Source: Anarhynchus alexandrinus
Lineage: Eukaryota > Chordata > Aves > Charadriiformes > Charadriidae
Direction of reading: 5' to 3'
NCBI GenBank assembly: GCA_008711295.1
Contig: VUYV01000007.1
Location: 5,232,957 to 5,296,956, forward strand
DNA length: 64,000 bases
The first letter of the stretch is position 1, and each line of letters starts with the position of its first letter. The notes beneath the pieces are model-generated. The model ran no database searches. It saw only the letters and a program-made list of their open reading frames with translations, and had not been told where the DNA came from. Made by a program: the position numbers and the translations under genes. Below, in pieces: positions 11,101-23,769 of this stretch.

Positions 11101-12938
11101 CTGCTCCCAGCCATTGCATAAGGGCCCAGTAGGTGAAATAAATAAATAATAATTCTGTCCCAGAATCCAGGGCAGAAAAAAATAATAGCAGGCTAGGAAG
11201 AACAGAAATCCTGCAGATTTGCATCACTGCACTATTTTATTGTGGTGCCTATTTTGCCTATAGGGCAAAATATTGCCTCTTTGCCAGGGAATTCTTTTTC
11301 CAGCACAAAGCTAGAGCCTGTTGGCTTTCTGAAATTCCTGCCAGTTGTTTTTTTAGATCTAGGAAGTTATCTAGTGACAGAGACACATAAAGATAGAATA
11401 TCCCTGAAAATAGCCTTTTACTACATCTGAGAACAGAGGGAGTGGGGGGAGGGAGGGCAGCATTTGAAGGAAACATTTGAGTACAAACCACAGCAGCTCG
11501 CTTTCACCAAGGCCCACCTCCAGCTCCTGCCTATGGCCTTTATCACACTTTGAATCTAAAAGGGGCTTTTTTTATGTGGTCTGTAATAACTAGAGGATGA
11601 AAAGGCGTACATGAAACTTGTGGTGTAATTGAGCAAAAGGTCATTACCTGAAAGCCACAGCAAAAAAGTGTCACCTCCTTTGGTCTCAGTTGAGATCACT
11701 GTCCTAAACTAATGCTGTGGCTTGTATCTTGAAAGAGGTGTTTGAAACAGTACATAGTTAAATCATAAGCAAGGAAACGTTAACAGAGATAGAAAATGCT
11801 GAATGGTTTTTAGCTGGGTAGAAATTTTTCTATTGCCCTTTCAACCTTCTGCCTCATCTAACACCACACCTTCTGGATTGCAGTCTACTGTTACTCAGTA
11901 ACTTTGCACAGTTCAATCCAGTTACATTTTTTTTCTCCAGCAATAGTAAAGCAGAACAGTCCCTTCTGGCTTCAGTACAACCTTCTTACCTGCAGAAACA
12001 AAGCAAGGGTCATTGCTCCTGCTGTAAAACTATTGGGATGCTCTTCCCCAACCGCCACACCTCTGGCCGGACTCTGCTCATCTGCCTCCCAGTGCCTGAT
12101 GACCTTCGCTGCTCCTGTGGTTACAGCAGCAAGTAAGTTACTCTAGTCCAGTACACTTCAACATCGTACGGCAGTGTGTTCTATTACTTATGACTCATTT
12201 TGCAACTTACTGTTTCCACACGCAGTTGTGGGCTACTCACCAACACGGCTGCGGCTGCATGTACTTTTTATGACCAACTGTCCAAAACAAGAAGAGCAAA
12301 AGTGTTTACTTGTTTACATTCTGTTTTAGAGAATGTAACATATAGCTGGACACTTATAATTAACGAATTGCTTGCAAACAGTGTTCTGCAATATGGTTAC
12401 AATAGTGGAGTAACTGATTTGGGAAGGAGGATGTTCATAAGCAGCTTTTTGTGGTACATTTAAAGAAAAACGAAAAACCAAAACAAAACTCTCACAGTGT
12501 TGTCTTTTCAAGCTGACCACATATACTTTTAACAGAAGGATAATGAAACGTAAGTAGACAATGCTTATGGACTAGATTAAATCTTCATGTCACTAACAGG
12601 TTTTTAAAATTTTAACTTTTATAAATGTGTCCATTACTGTTTACACCTGTTATCTGGCTTCATGCCAGCAGCCACTTGGGAGAAACTTTTATACTGGGCT
12701 AATTTTGCTATTCCAGTTATCTTGCCAACTTCACCCTTGCTGTAACGGATCTGCTGGGGACAGCGGTAAAATAACGAGTCTAGCCTGCACTTGGAAATGA
12801 CAGCAAATCAAATAGTGCCTCTTTGTACACAAATAAAGAATCACATCAGCTGTGTCTCACACTTTGTGCTACTTGATCAGCTGCAGTAGAACAACAGTGC
12901 TGTAAGACACCTTCCAAGTAGCCATAAAACAGGGGTTA
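8183..12938. other. Anonymous AT-rich non-coding DNA
   Basis: No recognised gene. A TA/CA microsatellite at 9188-9260 is listed separately. The interval 8870-9070, rich in TAATTA-like words, has the look of slowly evolving non-coding DNA, but this cannot be judged from one genome. At 10620-11060 the sequence is less AT-rich and open in three frames at once (10718-11005 plus, 10798-11058 plus, 11045-10725 minus). I see no domain, and the coincidence of frames argues for compositional openness, not coding. Confidence 0.5.
9188..9260. repeat. Compound TG/TA/CA microsatellite
   Basis: A (TG)n start, then TATATG/GATATA, then ACACATACACATA and a (TA)n core at about 9238-9252. A long compound simple repeat. 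Confidence 0.85.
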
Positions 12939-13035
12939 TAACCTGCCTTGGGGTTACAGCAAGTATTATTGGCTTGGCTAGTACCAAGGGAGTTAGCTTT
13001 TGGTGGGATTTGAACACCTAGTTCCCACTGGCATC
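12939..13035 (-). repeat. Possible MIR-type SINE relic
   Basis: On the plus strand the order CCTTGGGGTTACAGCAAGT, then about 45 bases, then GGTGGGATTTGAACACCTAG, then TTCCCACTGG resembles the reverse complement of a MIR core. In MIR, CCAAGGTCACACAGCAAGT is followed by a GGGATTTGAACCC box and a CTGACTCC segment. The second word is the tRNA-derived B box of the SINE, read backwards. Divergence is high and I cannot exclude chance. Confidence 0.35.
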
Positions 13036-13528
13036 ACAAAAAAGCCTAAGAGCTGAAACTCTCCCCCCCAGCCCCAGCTGATAAAATAATTATATAACTA
13101 TAAACTTTTTTTTTTTTTTAAAGTCATCTTGAGCTAATATACACTGAAACGTTTCCAGTATCTCCAAGGTAACTTAATTGTTATTATCTTTCACATTGAG
13201 CAAAACCAGCAAAACCTCTAGAGAACAGGTGCCCCAATTAACAGATACTCAACATTTCATATACAGGATTGCCGAAAAGAAAAAGAACAAGATCGGGGAT
13301 ACTTAATTCATATGGGGATCCTAGAGAACGTGACAGAGTTCACAGATAAAGCAAAGCAGAACAATATATTGTAGTAATTAGAATAACCCTTATTATGAGA
13401 CAATAAGTGTAAAGGAAAGATTTAGACTTTTTGGTGCAATAAAATTCACATATTCAAACTGTGACTCTTAGCTGCATCATGTAAGAACTAGACCAGTGCT
13501 GGAAAGCCCAGTCATGGTGCCTGGCAAG

Positions 13529-13554
13529 TTTTGCCATTGTTACTAATGGCAAAA
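13529..13554. repeat. 10-bp perfect inverted repeat, 6-nt loop
   Basis: TTTTGCCATT and AATGGCAAAA are exact reverse complements across the loop GTTACT. With one bulged A the stem extends to AGTTTTGCCATT. No T-run follows, so this is not a terminator-like signal. It may be chance, or the remains of a small inverted-repeat element. Confidence 0.6.
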
Positions 13555-13659
13555 ACTCCATTAATCCATATGAAAATGGCTTGCTCTTGGATCCTGCACA
13601 GAGAAGTCAAAACAATAACAGCTCTAGAGAGAAATCCTTTGAGCTGGGCAAAAAAAACC

Positions 13660-14310
13660 CCTGTATCCTCAGCCCTGCCAAGGGCTTAGTGCAGCTGCTC
13701 GCCATCGCGCTGGCAGAGCCGACTGCAGGATTTTGACCTATGTGTACTCATCAAGCTGTGTTCTCTTCTGTCTTTACTCCCATCAGACAACAAAGTGCCC
13801 TCTCCTCACTCTCAGCGAGAGGGACAGAACCGCAATATAAAGATAGAAATACAGAAACCATCAGAGAGCACAGTTCAAAACCATCCCGGCAGTAGAGCCA
13901 GTTGGAGACTTACCCTCCTGGCAAGCGCAGCCACCTCAGCATGATGACCAGCGAGCCAGGATGCAGAGGCACCTCATGCCAGCACCTCAGGCAGGCACCG
14001 GCCTGAGAGCTGAACCCTTCCCAGAGGCGGGACTACCGCCTCAGCCACCTGGGCACAGGGCCGGGGAGGTTAGGTAGCCCTGTGGCAGCTGAGCAATTGT
14101 CAGACTGCCCAGACTCCAGCCAGACACAATGCCTTTTATCAGTCCTGGCGTGCACGTCAGGCCCCGCTGCTGCTGGGCTGCCCGGCAGCATTTCTACAAG
14201 AGGAGTAGATCCCCCCCCGCCCCAGCAAACAAAACAACAGTGTTACCTGGCAAGGTTGCTTCTTTTTTGGGTTGGTTGGTTTCCCCCCAACCCCCCCAAC
14301 ACACACACCT
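13660..14310. other. GC- and CpG-enriched island with C-runs
   Basis: Against a CpG-poor background this 650-bp block carries about 15 CpG dinucleotides (ATCGCGCTGG, CAAGCGCAG, CACCGGCC, GAGGCGGGACTACCGCC, GGCGTGCACGTCAGG and others) and long C-runs near 14213-14226 and 14284-14300. The minus strand is therefore G-rich enough to suggest possible G-quadruplex formation. Two plus-strand open frames (14082-14444, 14129-14383) overlap here but show no domain. It could be a weak orphan CpG island, a promoter of an unseen transcript, or an old GC-rich insertion. Composition was judged by eye. Confidence 0.45.
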
Positions 14311-16993
14311 TTCTCTCTCAATTAAGACAGTTCTCATCATCTGGTTCTGTGCCTTTGACATCCAGTCATCATTCTTGCACTGATGCTCTAGCTTGGCATC
14401 TTATTAAAGAGCCATCAGGGCTTACTCTTTTATCAGTTCTGTGACAAACCTACTTTTAATTGTAGTGGTCTATCGTCATTTACACAACTTGTGAGCTGCA
14501 GTATCTCTCGCAGTCTTAATTTCTGTTCCTTGGCACTGTGTACTTTGTTCTTTAGCAAATGAGCACTGAGTACCTTGAAGCTAATGAAAATGTGCGCTGT
14601 ACACAACTCTGTCTTCTAGGCTTGAGTGGGTGCAATCCAAGACTTGCTTTCTTCAGTTCGTTCTTTCTTCAGTTCTTCGTCTGCTGTCCTGTTCAGGCTA
14701 AATAAGAGAGGGAGGTAGTATGTGCATTTAAGTGCCATTATTTAGTGAAGGTGTAACTCACTTATAACAAAGATAGATACATGAATGTAATAGATTTATT
14801 GTTCAAATCAAAAAGTATTTAAATAAGTGTGTGTATATATACACACAAAGGTGATGAGTGTCATCACACATAATAGGCTATTTTTAATTGGTTATTAAAC
14901 AATGAATACTCATTAAAAGCTCAGTTCATTGGGAAAAAAATAGTACGATGAAATTAAACTGTACTACAGACTAATTAATATGGGAATTGGGGCAATTCAA
15001 ATACCTTTAAGAGATGCAAGTGAGGGACAGTAGGCAGCATGGACTTGTACCAGTCATCGTCATTAGCCTAGCAGATGGATTTCCTGCTACTTCAGAGTTT
15101 CGCTGAGGGTTCTGTTTTTGGGTTTTAGTTTCAAATGAAATCTGGAGAGGAAAAAATATTTTCTAGTGTGGGTCTTCACACAGACTGGAAAACCACTCCT
15201 TAAAATAAAAAAAAAATAAAAAAGAGAATATTTTCATATATTACTTAACCCCATAACACAGTCAACTCTCACTTTGTTTATGTTTCTCTTGGCACTCTGC
15301 ATCTTTCCTTTACACAAATAAATTTGAAACACCCTAAGACTTAATAATATAAAATTCTCAGCTGGCTTAGCTCCTCAGTCATGTAGCATCTTTTCCCTAT
15401 GGGAGATCCCTGTTAGTTTGTTCTTACCAAAGGCCGCTCTGTCAAGAACCATTCTTACAAGCTGTCCAATTTCTTGTGAGTCAGAAGACATTTAGTAGTT
15501 ATAAACCTGACTTTTATGAAAAGTATTTTGCTCCCTTTCTCATAATTGAGATGAAAGAAGGATGCCAAACTCTAAGGAAATGTCATTGAAGGAGCCTGCT
15601 AGCCCTTTTTTTCTTTTTTTTTTTTTTCTTTTTTAAGCACTCAGTCCAAAAGTTAACTTGTTTAGAACTAGGATGGCACATAAGTCGAGACTGTGGAAAC
15701 TTGCCACACACTTTTGATAGTACCAGCATCACACAAACCGTTAAGTAGCAGAGGGCCCTGTTGCAGACATTTGCTAAAAATAGTTGTTTACACCCAAATG
15801 CAGGACGAGCTTCAGAATAAAAGCCAAACTAAAGTTTGATGATGCTGTTGTGCTCATGAGCTGTTCCCCTAGAAGCCTGGGTGTTGTTATATATCTTGGT
15901 GGGAACTTCACAATCCAGCCTACTCTGATTTCCACCCTTTGAGGTCGGTCTTTCATCACATAACACAACTTTACTGTTTACCGTTCCAACCAGAAGGAAA
16001 GCGTAGGTCTAAGACATTTATTAGCATCTAATGCTTAACTGACCTAAGATTTTGGAAGTCCAATTGGCTGGGTTGCTACTGCTTTACACCTCATATGTAT
16101 TTATACAACTGGTGAATTTACACCAAAGCTATAAATCAGATCAGCTTTTATTCACTAGTATTTTCCTCCCAGTTTGTAGAATTGTAAATTACTCTGCAAG
16201 ATGACAAACACTGATCTGACTGTTAGATCATTGTGTTATATAGCTGTGTTATGAAGCAAAACCCATTCACGGATACTCATTCATTTGAGAGAGATGTCAC
16301 TGGCCTAACACAATGGGCTTCTTTCAAGCCCTCCCTTGTATTTCATTCTGTTATTTCTCTGTTAATAAATAAATCAAATCCCCATTGGGGAGATGAAAGA
16401 ACTCTTTTTTTCATGTCAACATTGTGTAGTGCTGACGGAGTCTGGCAACAGTCGAATCCTGGCTCCGACTTCTATTCTGTTTTCCTTATTAGCATTTTGC
16501 CTGTCTGTCCCTGCCAAAGTCTCCTGGACATTGCCGAACTCTGTAAATTGTTGCAAATATTGCAACGTCCAAGTGTGAAATGAACTGCATAGAAACTCCT
16601 GGGAACCTGTTAACAGTGTATTAACAATAACCGCAAGTTCACAGGAAACAACAGGCACCTGTTCAATGGCAAACGTGTTCTTAAATTGACACTCAATTAT
16701 CACTGCATATTTTAGTATCATTTTTGCACCTTACCTAAGACCTACCATGAGCCTTGAAAACCTGTTTCCTAATTTAAAACCAGTCTTCACAAACCAAGAC
16801 AAAAATGAGAATATGAAGAACTGGAGTATACAAATAACTTAGCATTTTAAAAGGATTCTAGAAAAACCTGTTATTTGTTGCAATTCTGGTTTACTGGAAT
16901 GTGAATTGAGATGACAATTTATATAAGCCAGGTGCTTAATCTTAATAATTACCTCTAAGGTATTCTAATCATGTAGGAAAGACTTGCTTTTTT

Positions 16994-17015
16994 AAAAATA
17001 AAATAAAATAAAATT
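16994..17015. repeat. AAAAT pentanucleotide microsatellite
   Basis: About four tandem units of AAAAT, following a T-run. Simple-sequence DNA. Confidence 0.75.
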
Positions 17016-20000
17016 AAGCTGAACAAAGACATGGTAAATAGTACTCCAGAAAATCTTTCTTGTAAGAGTGGAATACCTTAAACATTTAATAATAATAGTC
17101 AAATTTTTTAGAGTGGGAAGCTAAAACTTAATGTCTAAAAGCATTTTAAGAAGTGTTACAAGTTTTAACGATTACCTGCACTATAAATAAATTTGTATTA
17201 TCAACAGCCTACTATAAAATGAAAAGACATCTCCATTTATTTAGTGGCCCAGGAATGATATACAGCCCTAAAAAAACCCCAGCTCTTACTCATATATCTA
17301 ATATGGTAGCTCTGAAGGAAAACATTTTGTGGGTTGCATTCAAGCAGAACAATGCTCTTTCCCACCCTGGAGATGTTTCATACACTCATCGGGAGATGAG
17401 ACAAGGTCTGCGATTTGACCGCTTTTGTGCATACCTTCACACCATCCGGGCAGCCCCTGCAGTCATCCTGCAGGGCAGCGTATTCTCCCTGTAAGAAGCT
17501 GTTCAAGAAAGCGTTCTTCATCAGAAGTAGGAATTAGCTGAAATACAGTGGCCTCTCCAGCCTGCTGCCATACGGACAGCCCAAAGTCCATCAATGAATG
17601 ACTCCCAGGAGACCGGTGGTGTACTGCGACTGCGGACAAGTCTGGATAGCAAACTGTTTATTAACATCTGAGTAAATCAATCAGCCAGAGAGTTGTTCAT
17701 TCATTATAGTCCATGGGTCTGTCACTTGTGCAAGTCTTATCTAGCTACAGATTAGTTTTTTCTTCCTGTCCACTCAATAGCTTTGTCACCCAAAGTCAGC
17801 TGGCTTTTTCAGAGCTCATTTATACTTTTTATAATTCCTTCAGCCTGATCCAAACTGTCTCTTAATAATGGTTAATGATTAATGTCCTATTAACCATGGT
17901 CTTATTTCTCAATATTTAACTACTTTGACAGTAGGATGGTGTATTTCCATTTTATGATAATACTAGACAAATTTAACTTCTGAATTGAATCTAGAAGCTT
18001 CAAGATTGACATGTCTTTCTAGTCACAAACAGCTGTACTTAATCTTAAATCCTATCCTTCACATCCTTCAGGACTGGGACACAAAATTATTTCAAGTAAT
18101 GAGCATTCCTAAGGATGGGGAGGTGAGAGAGATAATTTGCCGCCACATGACTGAGTGAATAATATCGAATACTTGAGAGCTCAATTATTGCCTCTTGTAT
18201 GCTACAAAGAATAATCTGTGTCTGAAAATATTTTTCACTTATACATATTGCTTAAATAACAATTGAGAGGTATGCACACACTCACCATATATAAATGTAT
18301 ATACACCATATACATTTCTTTCAAATAAAGCTCCTAAGAAACAAGCAGAAAAGCCAGATAATGGACCCAGGTAATTTGCTTCATAAACAGGCAGGTTAAA
18401 TTATAAATATATGTTATTCTTTATCGAGACCCAAAATATTATTGAAAATAATATCTGAGCTATTACTCAGGACGTTTTCTCCTATTCCAGCAAAAATCTA
18501 TATACCACTGTTAACAATGCAAGAAATTCTGAAGCTGCCCATAAGTAAAGTCTTTCTTCCATCACGGCTAGGAGCGGTTTTTAGCAGGGAACTGTTACGG
18601 CTGTCAAACATTAGGATAATCTAGAAGAGTTCTCCTCTGCTGATATTAGGCCTTAGGTATGGCAGTTGCACGTATGGGCACATATGTTCATATGTGAGAG
18701 AAGATATCTTTTTTCCTTTGCTTCTGAGAGGGAGACTTTTTAATAAAATACTGCTTCATCTCTGTCAACTCACACTTACCCAAACATAACAGTGAATGTT
18801 TGCAGATACCACATTCTGTATAACATGATAAGAAATCCTAGCTGACACATATAATAAACCAGGAATAGTTTTAAGGACATGATTTACATCTTGTAAGAGA
18901 CGTAAGGGACTGTATTTGGGAGTGCAATTAGTCCCACAACAAAGACATCTTTCATTCAGTAATGACTATCAATGTGTAATTTGGAACCTGCAGGCTAAAA
19001 ATATATAGCTCCATCTCTGGAGTTATATTCATAAGGGAATTTTATTGTGCTGGGCACAGGAAAGATCTAGAAGCACATACACCAATAGACTGCACATTTT
19101 TCCTGATAACACTCCTCTCTGATTTTTCTTCTTCTACTCTTCTTTGACTCCCCCCCTCTCCCCCACAAGTCATGCTCTGATAATTCTTTCCTGCTTTCCT
19201 GTTAGCACTTTGGAGCCATGTTCTCTCCTGAATCTGCAATTCAGGCAAGTCACACTGACACCAACACCAAATTTATGAAGGGAAAATGTGTTCGCTTTAC
19301 TGCTAATTACCATTAGTTGCCATTGTTCCCCATGTTAAATAACTTGTATTATCATCCCTGCCTTGCTGCATGCTTGATCTCTTACCTCTATTACTCATCC
19401 TCTGTTAACTTCTATCTCCACCTCATTTCTGGGTTATGTCTTTGATGGACCAAGTGATTATTTTTCAGCCAATGATCCAATTTATGCATAAAATAAAATA
19501 TCCCCAAAATCATTCACGATTGCCTTCATTTCAAATAGCTTAATCTGTCACTTCTGGATGGTGTTTTCTAATGGAGCATCTCATTTTCTCCTTTCTTCTC
19601 CCTTCTTTGCAGTCACACCAATTGTAATCTAACAATGAATGAGATAGATTGATTAAATGGTTGAGTTACGCATGAAACAGTCCCAACTGGCAAAACATTT
19701 TTTAGTGGTTAAATATTATACTCTTGTATATACTACTTGAAAAATAAGCATGACTAACACAGCAGTCCGAGCCCTTTGAAAATGCCTTTCTGGGCAGAAT
19801 TGTGCAGGTTTACTGACATATTTTTGTCATGCCAGCTTTAATTAAGCCTGTCTAATTACTCCTCTTACAAGGGTTTCAGGTTGAGCATATAAATTGTGAG
19901 GACATTATCTGCTGTAGGCGTATAAATGTCCTGTAGAATAGTAGGGAGGAAAGGTCTGTAGGGAAAGTTAATACTTTTTATTAGACCATATGACATGATT

Positions 20001-20612
20001 GGGAAAACGGACAAGCTTTTGGACACATAGGAACTTTGCCAAATATCAGTGAAGAATGATTTTACTGTATATCCAGAAGAATGTCCATTTTTTTCTTACT
20101 CACCTGTCTCAGCTGGTCAGATAAAAGTATTATAAACCCTTCCTGCCTCACATTCTTCTATCTTTGAAACCATTGCTACATCGAAAACATATCCAATGAA
20201 GAAAAGTAGCTATCTGATGAACAGACTTCTCTTTGGTTTGGTCTGTTTGCAGAAAACTAAATAGGAACTGAAGGAAATTAAACAGCTTCTACTCCCATAT
20301 CATCTTGCCCTGGGAAATCTTTAATTTTTTTCTGCAGAATGAAAGACCTCGTGCAAGCAATGTCTCCCCCAAAATTGCCGTAAAGTGGTGATGATGGCAC
20401 GCTGCTGTGAAATGCTAGACATTAGTTGCTAGATGCTTATATACTCCCAGGGAAAGAAAGAAATGCAGTGTTTATTTTCTCACTTTGAAGGACCCTGTCC
20501 CGCATCCACTGGTTATCTTTTACACTGTTTGATCCATAGGTGGGTTCTGAGGACACCTGCAATCCAGTTCCTACTCAGCATTGCAAGAATGAAGGGCTTC
20601 CAGGTATGTCTT

Positions 20613-20695
20613 AAAAAAAAAAAAAAGAAAACCAANAAACCAACAAAAAAAAAAAACCAAACCACAACACAAAACCAAACTCAAACAAACAACGA
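20613..20695. repeat. A-rich low-complexity tract containing an N
   Basis: Long A runs interrupted by C (AAAACCAA, AAACAAAC style words), with an undetermined base at 20636. The N probably reflects a sequencing or assembly problem in the homopolymer. It creates a false open frame (20433-20723) rich in lysine, threonine and asparagine. Confidence 0.85.
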
Positions 20696-21280
20696 AATCC
20701 TGTCAGTGCTTGAGGAATTTTAACCTAGAAAGAGATGGCAGCTATAGACTGCAGCAGTTGAGAAGTATCTGTCTTTACTGCAAGTTGGACTCAGGTATAT
20801 AATTGCCATGAAAATATGACATCACTTTCCACGGATCTGCACAAGATTATGAAGAATTATCCTCTCTGGAACTCTACTTTTAGGTACAAGTTGTATTAAG
20901 TTTGAGGTACGAATTATCAAGAATAAGCTTATTATCTTTTACTTGCTATTGTTCACAGTAATGCTGCCACCATGCTTCCCGATGCATCTCACCAAGTCTA
21001 GAATTCTGATTTGCATTTATTTGGTCAGTTGAAATGGTCCAACCAGGGTAAAAAGTACAGTACTTAATGTAAGAACTACAGGGAGGAGAAACCAGGGTCC
21101 AAAATAAATTCCACTTTGCAAATTCACATGTTAATTTAAATTGGGGAAAAAGGCCATAACTCTATTCTCAGGGGTTCAACTGGGTACAAGATTAGGCTGC
21201 AGGTAGAATTTAATTACTGCATGGCTTTAAACACTTATTGCTTGAAAGCAGAATCACAGTTAGGTTCCTATTTTATACTG

Positions 21281-21384
21281 AAGAAAAAAAGAAGAAAAAA
21301 AAACCCTACAAAAAAACCCCAAAACCAAAAACAAACAAAAAACCCAGAGCACAAAAAAACCGCCACCAAAACCCACACACAAAG
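21281..21384. repeat. A-rich low-complexity tract
   Basis: About 100 bp of A with interspersed C and G on the plus strand (AAAAAACCCC, CCAAAACC words), close in style to the tract 670 bp upstream. The lysine/proline-rich open frames across it (21221-21445 and 21238-21459) are artefacts of composition. Confidence 0.85.
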
Positions 21385-23574
21385 GCCTACAGTAATATCT
21401 GTAAAGTGCATACATTTAGTAGCAAAAGGCTTTTGTTGTCCATAGTTACTATAATTTAGTCTGTGTTATTACTTGAATATAGCCATTGTAGCTGTTTTGC
21501 TGCGGCTTTGGCTTTTCTAATTTAAATACCTTTCTTGGAACTTTAATTTGTCGGGGAAAAATAGAATATTTGCAAAATACACGGTATTCTGATCAAACTG
21601 ATAACAAAGCCAAAGCTTTCGAAGTTCTAATCATATTCAGCATTTGTGTTCTTTTGTTTTAAGTGTAGAAACATAAAGAAATAATTCCATAACATGAAGC
21701 TTGATGAAAGTGGCAATTAAAAAGGAATCGATCTGATACATCCTGTTCTTCACATTACCACGCTCTGTAAAATGTAAATCTCTATCTCCATCGCTAAAGC
21801 TTTCGTTTCCCATCTTGATTAGGCAAATATTGAAAACAATAATCATTTTTCACTGAAGTGAGCCTTTAATATGGAGTAGAAAGAGTGTGCTATGGATATT
21901 ACATTTTCCACAGAAGACTGGCTTTCACATTAGTGTTTGCTATTAGCGTATTTCATGTCACTCCATCATACTGTCTTTCACTCAAATCCTACATTTGTTG
22001 GAGCAGATGGAAAGTTAGTTTAAATTAATTGAAAGCATGCTGTGCACAGCTTGTGGTACCAAGAACATGCAAAGAAGAAAGGAAGATACATCAATTTCCT
22101 TTCTAACATACCTATAACTGTGAGAAGAGATCTCTTAAGAAACCATCAAGATATTACGCTTCTTTTTTCTTTTTTTTTGAGAAAGCTATATTGCTTTGAT
22201 TTTAACAAGAGGAGGGGGAAGTAGTGAAATTGGCTGGATACACACCATTTGAAAAATAAATTCTGCCTGAGATGGATCATAAATAAAATGACACAGAGAA
22301 AGCTAGTACTTATTGTTTGGTTTCTGTAGTCTTATCTACAGTTCTTAGAAAAACTGACAAGTTTGAAGGCTAATTACCTCTTCACCTATTTTAGTTAATA
22401 CTACTTCCTCTATCTGGATCCTCAGCTTTTCTTCTGTCACCACTGAAAATCCCATTTTCTTCTCTGTTCTCTGAACCAACAGCCAAATATGTTACTAATG
22501 CCTTCATCATTTGTTTACCTGAAACTCAGATGGGCAAACCCATCTGCTTTAGAGTGGTCAGTACATGGCCGTTTTTCAGTACCTTTACAGTTAAAACCAG
22601 CTTCAAAACAATCAGGGTATAAACCTTTTCATGAACAGTGGCTTTTTGACCCTGCAATAATGGAAAGTTTTATTAATTTATTAATTTGGTCCTTTTTCTT
22701 TTTTAGCAAAATATCCCAAGTATTTGTTTTATAGTTGTGTAAAAAGCGAAGGTAGGAGGGAGCATGTATTGGGAGGGGAAATGTTTCCAGATGGATGGCA
22801 TCTGTGTAGTTTGTGTGCTATATCCTGCTAAAAAGGCTGCAGCGGGGCAGATGGGAAGAAGGCTCTGTATTTACATCTACCTGGCCAGGTCAAGGTGAGG
22901 CCCTCTGGCACGAACAGGAGTTGCTACTTCTTGTAAAGCAACTGAAAGTGCAGAAATCAATGAGGAAAAGCAGATTCTAGAGTACAAGGTGGGAAAACCA
23001 GGCAGAAAACAAGAAACCTGCAACACAAGTCTGTTGGTCTTGGTAGGGAGCAGATGCAAAGTCAAGCTTTAGAAGTGATGGAAAGAAGAAAGCCCCATGT
23101 CCCAGAGTGACTTCAAGTCCTTGATGCAAACAAGAAATACACTGAAATTTGTTAGACTGAGAAAGACCTCAAGGGTCCTGCCAGAAAACAGCAGAAAGGC
23201 GAGAGATCTGTCATTTTAATCTGTCTTGCTGAGTTTTCTCTGTTTCAAACGTTGCTCTGTTCTGGTTTGCATTCAGATAAAAGCTGGCTTTTGAGTTTTA
23301 GAACCCTTTTGCTAACCTTGGTGTCTCTCTCTTACACACCTCATCTCTTTGGTGTCTCAACACTGGGCACAGTTTCCTTTTCTTCTCCAAAAAGGTCAAA
23401 AGGGAAGAAGAGGGGGAAAAACATTTTTTCAGTTTGCTCTTTCAGTCTTGAAGAACTCCAAGCCTGAAGTGGAACAAAATTAAAACAATACATTTTGGGT
23501 TTAGAAAAGCCAAAATTTTCACTGCAAAAGTTCGAAGAAAACAAATACATCCCACATTTTTTTCCCAAATTAGT

Positions 23575-23619
23575 AAGGTTATTTTATATTTACCTTTGGG
23601 GAAAAGGTTATTTTATATT
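23575..23619. repeat. 16-bp direct repeat, 29-bp period
   Basis: AAGGTTATTTTATATT occurs at 23575-23590 and again, exactly, at 23604-23619, separated by TTACCTTTGGGGA. This is probably a local tandem duplication; it could also be a short target duplication, but the 13-bp interior is too small for an element. Confidence 0.75.
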
Positions 23620-23769
23620 GAGGCATTTCTCCCCTCCCCATTCTGACTGTAAATATTGAACCCGAGTTGTTGGGGTCCTTGTTTCTGCTAGTCTCTGAGC
23701 ACACTTGACCACCTCTACTCCTTGCAGACCAAATACAACTCTAGCAACTGCAAAGGAAAAAGATAAAAT

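Larger units (their letters stand above)
14311..23574. other. Anonymous AT-rich non-coding DNA
   Basis: No recognised gene over about 9 kb. Open frames at 16233-16583, 16721-16416 and 17153-17494 (101-116 codons) lack any domain. Simple-sequence and A-rich patches are listed separately. A short tandem duplication, TTTCTTCAGTTC repeated at a 16-base period, lies at 14648-14679, and a T-rich run at 15606-15634. Parts such as 19790-19900, with several TAATTA/TTAATTAAG words, look like candidate conserved non-coding DNA, which one sequence cannot prove. Confidence 0.5.

Noticed and set aside
21221..21459. Lysine-rich proteins
   Set aside because: Direct translation of an A-rich low-complexity tract.
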